A DNA stretch of 64,000 nt from Gautieria morchelliformis (lineage: Eukaryota; Basidiomycota; Agaricomycetes; Gomphales; Gomphaceae): contig WHVA01000513.1 in assembly GCA_015179125.1 (NCBI GenBank), positions 1-64,000 on the forward strand. The letters are read 5' to 3'. How positions within the stretch are numbered: position 1 is the stretch's first letter; each line of letters begins with the position of its first letter. The translations under genes and the position numbers were made by a program. Of this stretch, positions 1 to 10,514 are shown one piece after another. The notes below the pieces were generated by a model, which ran no database searches, had not been told where the DNA came from, and worked only from the letters and a program-made list of their open reading frames with translations.

Positions 1-2
1 CG

Positions 3-1271
3 ACCCGAACGGGCACAGCGGCTGGCAGAGCAGCCAAAGAAAAAGCGCAAGAAATTGTGCGGCTCCCTCCACACCGTCAATGGGCTAGCAATCAGCGCTT
101 ACCTAGCGGCGTCATCATCGCACACCATCAGCGACCCCGCCCTTCAGCGGCGGGTAGCACAGGTCGAGGCCCAGTACATCAGGCCTGGTGTGGCCCTACC
201 TCCGCCGGCGGGACAGTTCACCCTCCCTACCCGGGGGAGGGACTGATCATCCCACTCAGAGATCCACCGATCTCCGAGACGGGCCTCCTACCACGACCAG
301 TAGGAAAGACCCAACAGCGTTGTACTCAATGGTACGACGTCTGCCTGCTCGACGACCCACGCTTTGTCGAACTCATAGCACGGGCAAAAGAAACGCCGCA
401 GCTCGCACGTATGCGCGAGATGATCGGTGTATTCAAATGCATCGAGCGCGAACAACGCGCTCACAATCCCAAAAGGGATTGTCTCGTGATAGCAGGCGGT
501 ACCCCGCACAACATTGCGGCCATTCTAAAGGGTTGGATACACAACCCTGAAGGAATCCCCTCCGCCATCCGTGACAACGCAGATGGCACCTTCAACCTAG
601 ACGACATGGATGTCTGGATGTGGTTGAAGGCCCTTGTGCCCCGGGTCAAAGGGGTCGCATCACCGCTCAGGGCGAGGCTACTCGACCTCTTCGGCTCGAC
701 GGACCAATGGTCGAGCCTCGTCGATGCCAGGGAAGTGCTGACACCTCAGAGCACCACCCTGCAGCTCTCAATCATGGGCCCATTCCCTGTGGAGGGACGA
801 GCCGGCCTCGACATCCCACTCGCGGAGATCGCGAGATGGTTGGCCCGCTATGCGGGAGTCACGAGCGAGCGAGCGGCGCGCATTGAACATTACGTTCAGC
901 GCAGCATCACCGGCGCGGCATTCAGCGCCGCCGCCCGTGAGGGCCAACAACAGGTCATTGAGACCAGCCATGTGAGGGCCACGGTGCCGCGACCCCTCAC
1001 TCACGTTCAGCTCGACCAAGAGCTGGCGCGCTTCCAGCCCCCTCCTCAAATGGAGGACCCGGCTGTTGAGGCCATGCTCCGCGAGGACACGGGCCCCAGC
1101 ACCCACGCGGAGACCGCCGCTATTGGTGAGGCCGACCAGCCTCACCCAATCACCACCGATGATGCGGAGGTGCCCCTGGAGGAGTCACGTGCTCCTCCGG
1201 CCCCGTACGACGATGTCATCGTCGTATCGGCCACTCTAGAGGACTCCCTCACGGACGACCTCTATGAGTAG
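3..1271 (+). CDS. Last ORF of an LTR retroelement, 5' end outside window
   Basis: The reading frame is open from the left edge, so the protein probably starts upstream; the first ATG inside is at 57. The central part (about 290-900) looks like a folded domain, while the C-terminus is acidic and rich in proline and alanine. I do not recognise a catalytic motif. A purine-rich tract follows the stop within 40 bp and is directly followed by a TGTAA start typical of an LTR, which makes this the last ORF of a retroelement, perhaps a Gag-like or accessory protein. No reverse transcriptase is visible because the rest lies outside the window. Confidence 0.45.
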   Translation, partial: TRTGTAAGRAAKEKAQEIVRLPPHRQWASNQRLPSGVIIAHHQRPRPSAAGSTGRGPVHQAWCGPTSAGGTVHPPYPGEGLIIPLRDPPISETGLLPRPVGKTQQRCTQWYDVCLLDDPRFVELIARAKETPQLARMREMIGVFKCIEREQRAHNPKRDCLVIAGGTPHNIAAILKGWIHNPEGIPSAIRDNADGTFNLDDMDVWMWLKALVPRVKGVASPLRARLLDLFGSTDQWSSLVDAREVLTPQSTTLQLSIMGPFPVEGRAGLDIPLAEIARWLARYAGVTSERAARIEHYVQRSITGAAFSAAAREGQQQVIETSHVRATVPRPLTHVQLDQELARFQPPPQMEDPAVEAMLREDTGPSTHAETAAIGEADQPHPITTDDAEVPLEESRAPPAPYDDVIVVSATLEDSLTDDLYE

Positions 1272-1295
1272 TAGTTAACCCCTATAGTTATCTAT

Positions 1296-1433
1296 AGAGG
1301 GGGAGGGTGTAAATAACCCGTGTATCTACATGTACATTAGTTATTACATAATCCCAGTGGGCCCCTTAGGGACCCACTGTATAGTTTATGCGTGGGAACT
1401 GGCCAGCGGTCCCCATTGCATCTTACCCTTACA
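1296..1433 (+). repeat. Polypurine tract and probable short 3' LTR
   Basis: A purine run at 1296-1307 is followed at 1308 by TGTAAATAACCC. The LTR may end at 1433 in CCCTTACA, which mirrors the TGTAA start and would give about 126 bp. A near-perfect stem (CAGTGGG...CCCACTG) lies at about 1355-1380. The start is well supported; the end is a guess because the partner LTR is outside the window. Confidence 0.45.
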
Positions 1434-1439
1434 CTGTCA

Positions 1440-3536
1440 CTACGTAGCATCAGAATACCACACATTGGTCAAGTTCTGTCGTGCTCTTGTGACCTGAGGC
1501 TTAAGATAGATATCTTTACACGGTGGGAGTCCTTCGATGAAGTCCATGGAGATCAAATCCCAAGGTCGTTGGCTGATGGGTAGAAAGCGAAGTGGACCGA
1601 AGGGTTTGTGATGAATGGATTTAGCGTGGCGACACTTGGAACAGGAGCCAATATAGTTAGTGACAAAGGTGGACATGTTCGGCCAATGATACTGTCTCGG
1701 AATGTTTTTCATCGTTTTGCTGATCCCTGGGTGGCCTGCTAACTGATGATCATGCAGCGAGCGAAGGATGTCCAAGAGAATATCATTATGATCGGGGACA
1801 TACGTTCGCTGTTTGTATAACAGTGTTTTTCCATCCTCTCCAAGTGACCAGGGGTCTGACTTCACATTCAAAGGGGTGATTGCCAATGATTGAGACTGAA
1901 GGCGAGTAATCTGGGCTGAGGACAACGGATCGGTCAACTGGCCCTGTTGGATGGATGTTAACAGTGATGCAGAGTCAAGGATGATGGCGCGAATGAGTTT
2001 CCCGGTTTTAAACACCGACTGGGAGTTGTGGGGATTCGCCAATGTGTAAGCACCATCCCCCCCTTTTGGGTACACGTCGCCCCGATGGGTCAACGCATCC
2101 GGCTTTGTGCCAAGTTGCCCAGCTCGGTAGCGAATGATGTAGTTGAACCCTGACAGGTGTTCTGACCAACGGACCTGTCGCCGGGCCAGCTGTTTTGTAG
2201 TTGCGAAGTACTCAAGGTTTTTGTGGTCGGAGAGGACGAGGATGACATGGGATGCCCCTTCGAGGTAGTTTCGCCATTGCTTGAAGGCACAAAATATGGC
2301 GAGCAGCTCCTTGTCATAGATCTCGTAGTTCATTTCAGCAGGTACCATTCCTGGAGAATAAAAGGCGATCGGGTGGATATCACCATTGGAGGGGGTGATC
2401 TGGGAGATGATGGCGGCAATGGCGTAGTCGGAGGCGTCCGTCTCGATGATGATCAGGTTACTCGGGTCGAAGTGGATGAGGACTGGGGCCTGTGAGAACA
2501 CGGCCTTGAGTGCTTCGAAAGCCTCCTGTTGCTTCACGTCCCAGGCGAATGGAGTGTCCTTCCTGGTCAGGCGAGTGAGTGGCAGGACAATGTCTGAGAA
2601 CGAAATGATGAATCTTCTGTAGAAGTTCGCAAAGCCTAGGAACGATTGGAGTTCACGAACGTTCGTCGGTGCAGACCACTTTGTGATTGCAGCTGTCTTT
2701 TCGATGTCCATAGAGACCCCAGCAGGAGAGATGATGAATCCGAGAAACTCAACCCAGTTTGAATGGAAGAGGCACGTCTCGGGCTTTATGAAGAGGTTGT
2801 GCTTCCAAAGACAGGCAAGGACCATTTGGACATGCTCTAAGTGGTCTTCCCAGTTCTTGGAGAAGATAAGGATGTCATTGAGGTAGACTACAACGAAGAC
2901 GTCAGCCATGTCTTGGAAGATGTCATTCATGAAGTGTTGGAACGTCGCCGGAGCGTTCGTTAATCCGAACGGCATGACGAGATATTCGAAGGACCCATAT
3001 CGAGTTCGGAAGGCTGTCTTCCACTCTTGGCCAGAGGCGATCCAAACATTATTGAACCCGGCGCGAAGGTCGAATTTGGTATAGACGTTCGCACTTTTGA
3101 GTTGGTCAATAAGGCTCGGAATCAGTGGGATAGGGTACTTGTTCTTTCATGTTATACGATTCAGCCCTCGATAGTCCACACACATTCGCAGTGTGCCATC
3201 CTTCTTTTGCACGAAGACAACAGGGGCGCCACCGGGTGATTGGGAGGAGCTGATAAATCCCTTGCCAAGCATGTCTTAGAGATATTCACGGAGAGCCTCT
3301 AATTCGCTGTTCGAGAGTGGGTATATGGGGCTGTGGGGTGGTGTACCATTGTTCTCGATTTCGATGGTGTGGTCATAAGGGCGGTGTGGCAGGTCTTTGG
3401 CTTTAGAACGCGAGAAGATATCGAAGAAATCGTGGTACTCCTCTGGTACCACAGCCCTGAACATTTCTAACTCGTCCTTCGGTAGAGGGTTTTCGTGAGG
3501 AGTGTGGTCAGGGCTGGTGCATTGCCTACAGCGCAA
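1440..3536 (-). pseudogene. Ty3/gypsy reverse transcriptase-RNase H-integrase, broken
   Basis: The piece begins with the linker before the reverse transcriptase at 3276-3536, continues with stops at 3276-3278 (TAA) and 3147-3149 (TGA), and is then open from 2975 to 1440. Recognisable parts are MPFGLTNAPATF (RT), the RNase H motif ETDASDYAI, and the integrase HHCC zinc region with SCSKC. The YxDD box reads YLND (codon 2877-2879), so the first catalytic aspartate is asparagine. After DFIEGLPP near 1520 the protein loses similarity to integrase and runs into unrelated sequence. Confidence 0.85.
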
Positions 3537-4729
3537 AGTGAACTTGGCTCAGGGATGGAAGGGTGCATGTTTAACATGAAGGTTTCTTCTTCGCCAAGTT
3601 TCACGATTAGTTCGAAGGCGGCTGCGCTGATTAGGCTTATATGTGGCGTTACCCTCCTCGTCGGAGGTGGATCAGGAGGGGAAGAATGGAATGGGAGGTG
3701 GTCATCGATCAGTAATTCTGTACATGGTGTACAGGGACGAGAATGACTTGGAACGGGCTCTGTTTTTGGTTGAATAGGTTCGGTTTCTATAATCGGTTTT
3801 TTCATGACTGAAAATGGACGAATGAGATTGTTAGGAAGCGATATAGAGGACTCAGAGGAGTGATCCTTGATCGGCTTGGTTGAGAGAAGTAAGGGTTCGC
3901 CATCCACGTCGAACGTCTGTTCGTAACCAGAAAGATTCGGAATAGGAGTGGGCGAAGAAGCGACGTCTGGTGGAAGGACCGGGACGTAGGAGAGTGGTCC
4001 AATCGCCATGTTCGGGATGTAACCCAAGGATGGCGGGGACGGGTGCGAACCAGGAACTGGCGGTGGCGATGTCATTGATGCAGTGTGGAGTTCGGGGATA
4101 CTGTTGAAGATAGCCGGCGGGGAAATCATTGTACAGGCCATGGCGACCATCATACATGGGAGCATGAAACCGGTGCTGGAAGGAAAGGTAATTGAGAGGG
4201 AGCCCCAATCGATCGTGGGTTTCATAGAGCGAAGCCACGGAAGCCCAAGAACGATTGCGGCAGAAGGGTGTAACTTTGTGACAAGTAGCGAAACATCCTG
4301 CGAAGAGGAGTTGCTGATGGTGAGACTAGTATCTAGGTATTCGTGGATGAAACCAGCAGTGGCTGGCTTTCCGTCGAAAAGGGAGAGAGCGATCGGCGAA
4401 CGGAGTGATGTACATATGAAACCAGGATGAGAGGAAAAGGAGCTATCAATAAAATTGGAAGTGGCACCAGAGTCAATGAGAGTAGGGATTGAGTTAGAGA
4501 GACCAGGAAGGTGTACATGGATGATGAAGGACGAATCGGAATGAGAGCTAATAGAGGCAAATAAATACGCTGGTGGTACAGAGTCGATAGGGCTGGCGTT
4601 CGGAGGTGTAGGATGGTCATCGGCAAGAGTTGCGGAGAATGAGTCAGAGTCTAATAGGAGAGATGATCCAGGTCCGCCAATTAGGGCAGAAAGCTGTGCG
4701 AAGGATTGATACCGGGAAGGGTGACCCAT
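3467..4729 (-). CDS. Retropepsin-like protease region of the Ty3/gypsy element
   Basis: This is a 420-codon open frame. The motif LIDSGATSNFID at about residues 83-94 is the retroviral-type aspartic protease active site (DSGA), and a later hydrophobic stretch with VLGLPWL matches the second conserved block of this domain. The following 200 residues are proline- and serine-rich linker. Normally this sits between Gag and reverse transcriptase in one polyprotein. Here the C-terminus leaves the frame of the next piece (3276-3536), which overlaps it, so a frameshift separates them. Confidence 0.75.
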   Translation of the reverse strand: MGHPSRYQSFAQLSALIGGPGSSLLLDSDSFSATLADDHPTPPNASPIDSVPPAYLFASISSHSDSSFIIHVHLPGLSNSIPTLIDSGATSNFIDSSFSSHPGFICTSLRSPIALSLFDGKPATAGFIHEYLDTSLTISNSSSQDVSLLVTKLHPSAAIVLGLPWLRSMKPTIDWGSLSITFPSSTGFMLPCMMVAMACTMISPPAIFNSIPELHTASMTSPPPVPGSHPSPPSLGYIPNMAIGPLSYVPVLPPDVASSPTPIPNLSGYEQTFDVDGEPLLLSTKPIKDHSSESSISLPNNLIRPFSVMKKPIIETEPIQPKTEPVPSHSRPCTPCTELLIDDHLPFHSSPPDPPPTRRVTPHISLISAAAFELIVKLGEEETFMLNMHPSIPEPSSLCAVGNAPALTTLLTKTLYRRTS

Positions 4730-4825
4730 GAAGGGGTAAGGCTATCCCACAAATGGATGTGGCGTGTAAAAAAGGTGATGGATAGAATGAATGCTTTTGA
4801 CTGTAGTTTGTTAGTTCAATTATAC

Positions 4826-5147
4826 TGTCAAGATTGGTTTTCAGGAGTTAATATCGTGTATTAATGAACACAGCGAATGCCCGAATAACTTGTGCAAATA
4901 AGTATGCCGTTCGGCGAATAGGTAAACCAATGAATGTTCACAAGGTAAGAGGGTTGCCTGAACGGGGCTCCCCCTATATACAGTCGTAGTGAAATAGCCC
5001 GTGGCTCTTGACGATGGAACATGCAAGGTCTCACGGAAGGGCTGTCTAAGTCTTGACAATCCCTTTGCTGGCGAAGGTGCTCCTTCGGAGCCCTTGGCCA
5101 ACAGCACAGAAAATGGTTCGAAGGCTAAGGTAACGAAGATGAAGTAT
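4826..5147 (-). repeat. LTR family A, truncated copy
   Basis: The plus strand starts TGTCAAGATTGG and follows the same sequence as the copies at 51421, 59318 (reversed) and 63937 for about 320 bp. It stops exactly where a CACTGG terminus begins at 5148. Its position right before the gypsy coding region makes it that element's 5' LTR in minus orientation. Confidence 0.75.
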
Positions 5148-5453
5148 CACTGGAGGCATGGCAAAATTTCTCAAGTCAGGAAACCCCTTGAAAATTCTAT
5201 GGAAATTCCACATTTCTTGAGAGTTTCCTAGGATGGGAAATTTAGAGGAAATTTAATGTTTTACAAGGGTTTCCAAAGTTCAGGAAATTGTATAAAAATT
5301 GTAAAAATATGGTCCAGGAAATCGTGAGGAAACTGAGTCCAGAAACTGACAGTTTAACCATGATTTCCTGTCTAAAGAAATCATGAGGAAATTCTAAATT
5401 TCCTCAGAGTTTTTTGGTACAGGAAAATATTAGGAAATTCTGCAAATCTTGGC
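5148..5453. repeat. AT-rich subterminal repeats with aggaaat/atttcct motifs
   Basis: Short motifs of the type AGGAAAT and ATTTCCT recur every 15-40 bp in both orientations and continue into the arm up to about 5600. Clusters of this kind next to the terminus are typical transposase-binding regions of CACTA elements. No coding potential is seen. This 306-bp part has no counterpart at the right end. Confidence 0.55.
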
Positions 5454-6662
5454 AGGAAATCTTGTGAAAATTTTATATTTCTCTATGATTTCCTGACTCT
5501 GGAAATTATAGTAAATATTCAGTTTCTAGGAGGAGGAAATTCATAATATCTCAAAGATTTCCTGAGGATTTCCTGGGTTGGGGAATTGTCTAGAAATTGG
5601 AATAGTGTGTTGACCACAGTCACGTGACCTGGCCTCGTCTTAAATCATGGTTTGCTAGCCTTTGAAGGCATGGAATTGTATTTTTTTTGGCTAGTATGAT
5701 GGATGGGTTCTGACCATCATTATTTTCAACATTCGAATGGTCGATCGGTTGTAGCTGCGCAGGATGAGTCACCCTTTCCCAGGCTGAGGTGCAGTGAACT
5801 GCGGAGGTCATGTGATGTGTCTACAACCACCCATGCTTTGTAAGTATTTCCCAGGCTGAGTTACGGTCCGCCAGAACTCAGCATGGGAAATCGAAGCCCA
5901 GCGTGGGAAAGGTTACTCATCTTTCGGAGTTATATGCGATCGGCGACTCGAAAGGTGAAAATTATGGCGGTCAAAATGCACAAATATTATTTTGCGCGCG
6001 AAAATGGAACCGCGCGCCCCCTGGGTATGGGTGTCTATGGGTGGTTGTAGGCCACGAGTGACAAATACGTCGTTCGGCCGTGCGCTTGCCATGTCGGCAT
6101 GACGCACGAGTTAGCCAAAGCTTGCAAGCTTTTGGCTGGGTGGTGCGTCGTGCGTCATGCCGACCCGCCGAGCATCTGTCAAGGACAGTCTCACATTACT
6201 ATTCTGTATAGTCGTGATTTCAATTTTCCATCACTACGCAAGTATGCTCATGGAAGGCTAGCCAGCTAGCCAGGTGAAATGCAAAAAAGTCACTCATCTG
6301 ATGAAATCCTATCGCTCAAGTTTCGACAGAGTAGATATGGGGATGCAGAGGTACAGTAATGGATATGCGAGTGTGGATGTACGAAAGGGATAAGACAGCG
6401 TTGAGGTATGGCGCTGTACACTAATCTTGCGCCGGTCTTCGCGAGTCGCAGGAAGACATCGTAATCGGACTGCAAGGAGATTTCATGTAAGGATGACCGG
6501 AACTTGTTCCACGTCCTCGTTTATTTCTTCATCACCTTTCCATGAACTGGAGGTATTGACCTTCCTCTTACTCGTGCACTGCCTGGATCTCTTCTAGAAA
6601 ATCTGTGGGAAGAAGGGAGTGGGGTTGACCCCAGTTCGTCAAGTCTCAACGACACTCTGACT

Positions 6663-7201
6663 TTGGGGTGCTGTTGCCGGTGTACTTGTTCTCTGCTTCG
6701 CAACGCGCATTCCTTATTATTCTGGGGGATCCACACCAACGATGAGGGTGTCGGGCGTCCCAACGGCTTCCACACGCTCGTCCATTCTGGAAAAATAAAG
6801 CTTGTACGTGTAGATCCATATGTTCTGCTGAGTGGGGAAGCATTGAAAGCTAGCACAGTTATCCTTGCGACCGGATATACACCATCATGGAGCAACCTAT
6901 TTGATGGTGCGTGAAAGCATTGACTTGTTCCGAAACGCGGCTGGACTGTACTGTACTAATAGAGCAAACAGCGGAAGAGCTTGGTATAGGCCGACATCCC
7001 CACAAGGGAATCGCGCAGGGTACTCGGTGCACTGGTAGCTTTTCTTCTCCCGTTTTAAACGCACGGCGCGACATTTTGCAGTTTACCACCAACAACGGAT
7101 ACATGTACGAAGTGACGTCTCACTGGATTTCAGGATATTTTCTCAGAGACGCAATGAAGCTCCCGTCAACGCCGGACGAGGTGAGTTCTGGATCTGAATG
7201 A
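6663..7201 (+). pseudogene. Flavin-containing monooxygenase fragment, left arm
   Basis: Two exon-like pieces are present. The first ends in VILATGYTPSW, the conserved ATG-Y block near the NADPH/FAD sites of flavin monooxygenase-like oxidoreductases. The second contains ELGIGRHPHKG and FTTNNGYMYEV, typical of the C-terminal part of the fungal enzymes. The N-terminal FAD-binding GxGxxG region is absent, so this is a captured fragment and not a working gene. Confidence 0.65.
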
Positions 7202-7854
7202 TGCTTTTCATATGTCCAATGGCAGCTGCACACACGACACCGCACATCGGAAAGGAGGAGGCTTGAAGGAGGGCTCGACTGGATTGATGAAAGCAACTGC
7301 CAGAAAGGGATCCTGATCAGGCGTGGTTAAGTCAAAGATTGTACGACAGGCTGGACGAGTGTCCCAGGGTTTTGGGTAAGGACGAGGCATGGAGCAAGCA
7401 ATGTACAGAGCACTGTTGAAAATGACTTCGCATCGGTATCTAAAAGTGCATATCAATGGTGTAAAGTAGAAGTAATCATCATCACACTTACTTGAGATAC
7501 CAGACAGAGGTCATACTAAAACCTCAAATGTAGCTTTTGATGGTTGTTCAGCAGTCAAGCGAACCTGGATCGGCCCAGAAACAGATGCAAGAGCTTTAGT
7601 CGGTCAAAAGCAAACGACGCTGACCCTTTGACGTGATCTAGAGATTCAAAGACAATACCTATGGGGTGTAACGAAGAAGTTGAGCGGCCATCTATATGTA
7701 ACGGCATTGAGGCGAGGCTGTCCCAGACAGATGCTCGGCGGGTCGGCATGATTCACGAACCTTGCCAAAGAAAAACCATGTACCTTGGGCTTGGTGTACA
7801 TCACATGCGATCTAGACGACGTACGTCAGCTCTCACAGAAAGATGTTCCGAAAA

Positions 7855-8875
7855 GCGTCAAACGCACGTCTTAGACAACACCGGCGGTCCACAGAAACAG
7901 ACTCCAACATCCGTGTCAGGGTGTTTATCCACTATGGACAGGAGACTCGGTCCCAGTTCAGCCTGCCAGAGTGGGTCGGCGTACGCAGGGAGGTGATGGC
8001 GTCTTTTTCCGCACCGTTACGTTGCTCATGTCGTCTTCCTTGACCTTGGCCGTGAGGTAGATGCTGATCTGAATCCGGTTCTTCGTCTCCTGCTCCTCGA
8101 TCACGCAATAGCGAGTAGAACTGGTGGGCCATCCCAAAGTCACTAATCACCCATGTGAAATAGACCTGCCATCACAGATAAGGATGCTGAGGCCACTTTG
8201 AAATGAAGGTCATACCTTGGAGAGACGGGTAGACTTGGAATTGTTGAAGCTGGTCATTTGGTACGAGATAGACTTGAGGATGGACGGGAGTGGAGTGACA
8301 CCGATACCGGCACCAACGAGAAGCACGGTGCCATAATTCGAAAAGTCCTTGGACACACTTCCAAACGGACCATCAACCATGACACAGGGAAGGACCTTGT
8401 TGACGGGTGGGTTGACATTGGACCACCCTTCTGCTTGCTGTGAAATTCACAGCCCAGGGTCGCGGCCAGGGCGCTCGTGGAGTCACCAGCCACCCAAACG
8501 TGAACCGAGATATAGTCCTTCTTGGGGGCAGAAGTAAGAGTGAATGGGTGCCACTGGAAGTAAATCTCTGGACAGCAAGCACGGGTCATGGTCTTGTCTT
8601 TCTTAATCTGGATCTCCATGACCTCGGATGCATGCTGAATGAATGAAAGTCCTGTGGCAAAAGCGCACTTTGCGCAAAACTTGCTTGTACACGAAAAAAA
8701 ACAACACCACCCACTGGCTAATAACACTGCAAGCAGATCAGAATGCGATGAAAAGGAGAAGAAGTATGGAAGACCACTCACTCCAAATTACACCGATGTT
8801 GTTGAAGGAGCAGTATAGGAGTTTGTCAGGCTTGATCATGCAAACATGCCGTGAGCCGCCAGCAGATCAAAAAGA
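7855..8875 (-). pseudogene. NADPH oxidase C-terminal fragment, left arm
   Basis: This is the mirror of 17398-18418 and carries the same changes. See that entry for the motif reading. Confidence 0.7.
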
Positions 8876-9407
8876 GGATGATAATTAGGTGGTGCGGGTG
8901 GTGCTCGATGGCGCAAAAAGACTGATACCAGGACAAGTTCGGAGTCTTGGCTAACTCCATGCCGACATGGCAAGCACACGGCCTGATGTATTTGTCATCA
9001 GTGGCCTATGACCACCCATAGCCACCCATAATGGCACATACCCTGGTGCGCGTGCGGTGTCCCATTTTCATCCCGCGCGCGCAAAATAATATTTGTGCAT
9101 TTTGACCATCGTAGAAAATCAAGGATGACCAGAATCTTATGTAGCGCCAGAAAATCTCCTTACAATCATTTGTAAAGGTCCCATCCATCATTCTAGCCAA
9201 AAAAAATAAATTTCCATATGTACAAAGGGTAGCAAAACATTATTTATGGGCGGCAAGGTCGTGTGTCTGTGTCAGAAAGCACCAGCGCACGCGGGAACAA
9301 GTTGCGGTGGATTGCACGTGCGCGCAAAATGCAACCGCGCGCGATCAGGATTTTTTGACTTGGGGCGCGGGTGCGGCCTAATTTTTGTGCACTTGGACCG
9401 CCATAGG

Positions 9408-9915
9408 TACCCGGCGCTGTGCTGTCAGCGCACGCGTGCTCTGGTGCACATCGCAGTCAACGCACTCTTGCGCTGGTACCGCCGCTGTCAGCGCAGCGTG
9501 CACTGGTGCACGTCGCTGTCAGCGGAGGCTTGCGCTGGTACCGGCGCTGTCAGCGCAGCGTGCGCTGGTGCACGTCGCTGTCAGCGCAGGCTTGCGCCGG
9601 TACCAGCGCTGTCAGCGCAGCGTGCGCCGGTGCACGTCGCTGTCAGCGCAGGCTTGCGCTGGTACCAGCGCTGTCAGCGCAGCGTGCGCTGGTGCATGTC
9701 GCTGTCAGCGCAGGCTTGCGCTGGTACCGGCGCTGTCAGCGCACGCGTGCGTTGGTACCCGGCGCTGGCAGCGCAGCGTGCGCTGGTGCACGTCGCTGTC
9801 AGCGCAGGCTTGCGCTGGTACAGGCGCTCTCAGCGCACGCGTGCACTGGTACCCGGCGCTGTCAGCGCACGCGTGCGCTGGTACCCGGCGCTGTCACCCC
9901 ACGCTTGCGCTGGTA
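9408..9915. repeat. GC-rich minisatellite of 31-bp hairpin units (array 1)
   Basis: About sixteen units of roughly 31 bp alternate between two types that share CGCTGTCAGCGCA. One contains AGCGCAGCGTGCGCT next to GTGCAC, the other AGCGCAGGCTTGCGCT next to GGTACC. Each unit can form its own short hairpin. All three plus frames stay open through it, which is a by-product of the repeat and not evidence of a protein. Confidence 0.85.
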
Positions 9916-9917
9916 CT

Positions 9918-10250
9918 CCAGCAGCGAGGAATAAATTGGTCCCCCTCAGCGCTAAATCAGACGAGTTAGAAAGCAAAAATGTGGCATAAGTCATACTTAC
10001 GACCCACTAGTACGTTGTTGCAGAATGAATTGAACGAGACGGTGCCGAGCTGGATACCTAGTTGCCTGGCATAATAAATCGACATTGAGTAGAACGAATA
10101 AAAATTTCGCGACTAACTTACGCGGGCGAAGGAATCATACTATCTGTTGAGTTGGTGATGCCACCAGCAGGGTCATCACTGGGCAACTTGAAACTGCTGA
10201 TAGTGACACCGGGCAAGCCGTTGAAAGCCTTGAATGTGACCACCTTTGAC
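9918..10250 (-). pseudogene. DUF3712-type protein fragment (piece 1)
   Basis: The minus strand at 10118-10230 reads FNGLPGVTISSFKLPSDDP, a hallmark block of the fungal DUF3712 family of predicted membrane-anchored proteins. At 10010-10050 it continues with LGIQLGTVSFNSF after a short gap that may be an intron. The stretch 9918-9965 is an inverted copy of about 10605-10655. Only part of the domain is here. Confidence 0.6.
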
Positions 10251-10254
10251 AATC

Positions 10255-10455
10255 TCTCCTGACAGCGCCAGCCGTCAGCGCACCGTGCGCTGTCAGCGCC
10301 AGCCGCCAGTCCACCGTGCGCTGACCGCACGCTGATAGCGCCAGCCGCCAACGCCCTGTGCGCTGACCGTGCGCTGACCGTACGCTGACCGTGCGCTGAC
10401 CGTACGCTGACCGTACGCTGTCAACGCCAGCCGCCAGCGCACGGTGCGCTGACCG
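10255..10455. repeat. GC-rich minisatellite (array 2)
   Basis: Repeats of GCGCTGACCGT and CAGCGCCAGCCG related to array 1 fill about 200 bp. The array sits directly inside the rearranged DUF3712 fragment. No coding potential is accepted. Confidence 0.75.
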
Positions 10456-10514
10456 ACACTGTTCCATTTGATGCCAATTGCAATTATTCATCCCGCTTCA
10501 TCGAAATATTTCTG

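Larger units (their letters stand above)
1440..5147 (-). mobile_element. Decayed Ty3/gypsy retrotransposon lacking gag
   Basis: On the minus strand the order is LTR piece (4826-5147), aspartic protease, reverse transcriptase, RNase H and the integrase zinc-binding region, which is the Ty3/gypsy order. Only about 96 bp separate the LTR from the protease ORF, so gag is missing. The integrase breaks off near 1520, just after the start of its catalytic core, and the 3' LTR is absent. In-frame stops and a changed reverse transcriptase active-site residue show that the copy is dead. Confidence 0.85.
5454..9528 (+). repeat. Left arm of 4.1-kb inverted repeat
   Basis: Every landmark in this arm recurs reverse-complemented at position 26273 minus its own, for example the ends of matching reading frames at 5620, 8254 and 9246 with 20653, 18019 and 17027. 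The constant sum shows there is no net indel over 4 kb, and the translated frames compared are identical. The arm is itself a fold-back: about 5610-6115 and 8955-9270 are diverged inverted copies of each other, enclosing captured gene pieces. The stretches 6116-6660 and 7457-7850 hold nothing I recognise. Confidence 0.9.

Noticed and set aside
8254-8781. 175-codon ORF in the left arm (and its mirror 17492-18019)
   Set aside because: Only part follows the NADPH oxidase frame; the rest is out of frame, so it is treated as part of a captured fragment.
9408-9915. Possible CRISPR array
   Set aside because: Units are contiguous without unique spacers, and the surroundings are eukaryotic; it is a minisatellite.
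9246-9989. Cys/Arg/Ala-rich ORFs of 170-250 codons in all three plus frames
   Set aside because: They follow from a 31-bp repeat that lacks stops; no start context, domain or codon pattern supports a protein. The mirror set at 16216-17027 has the same cause.
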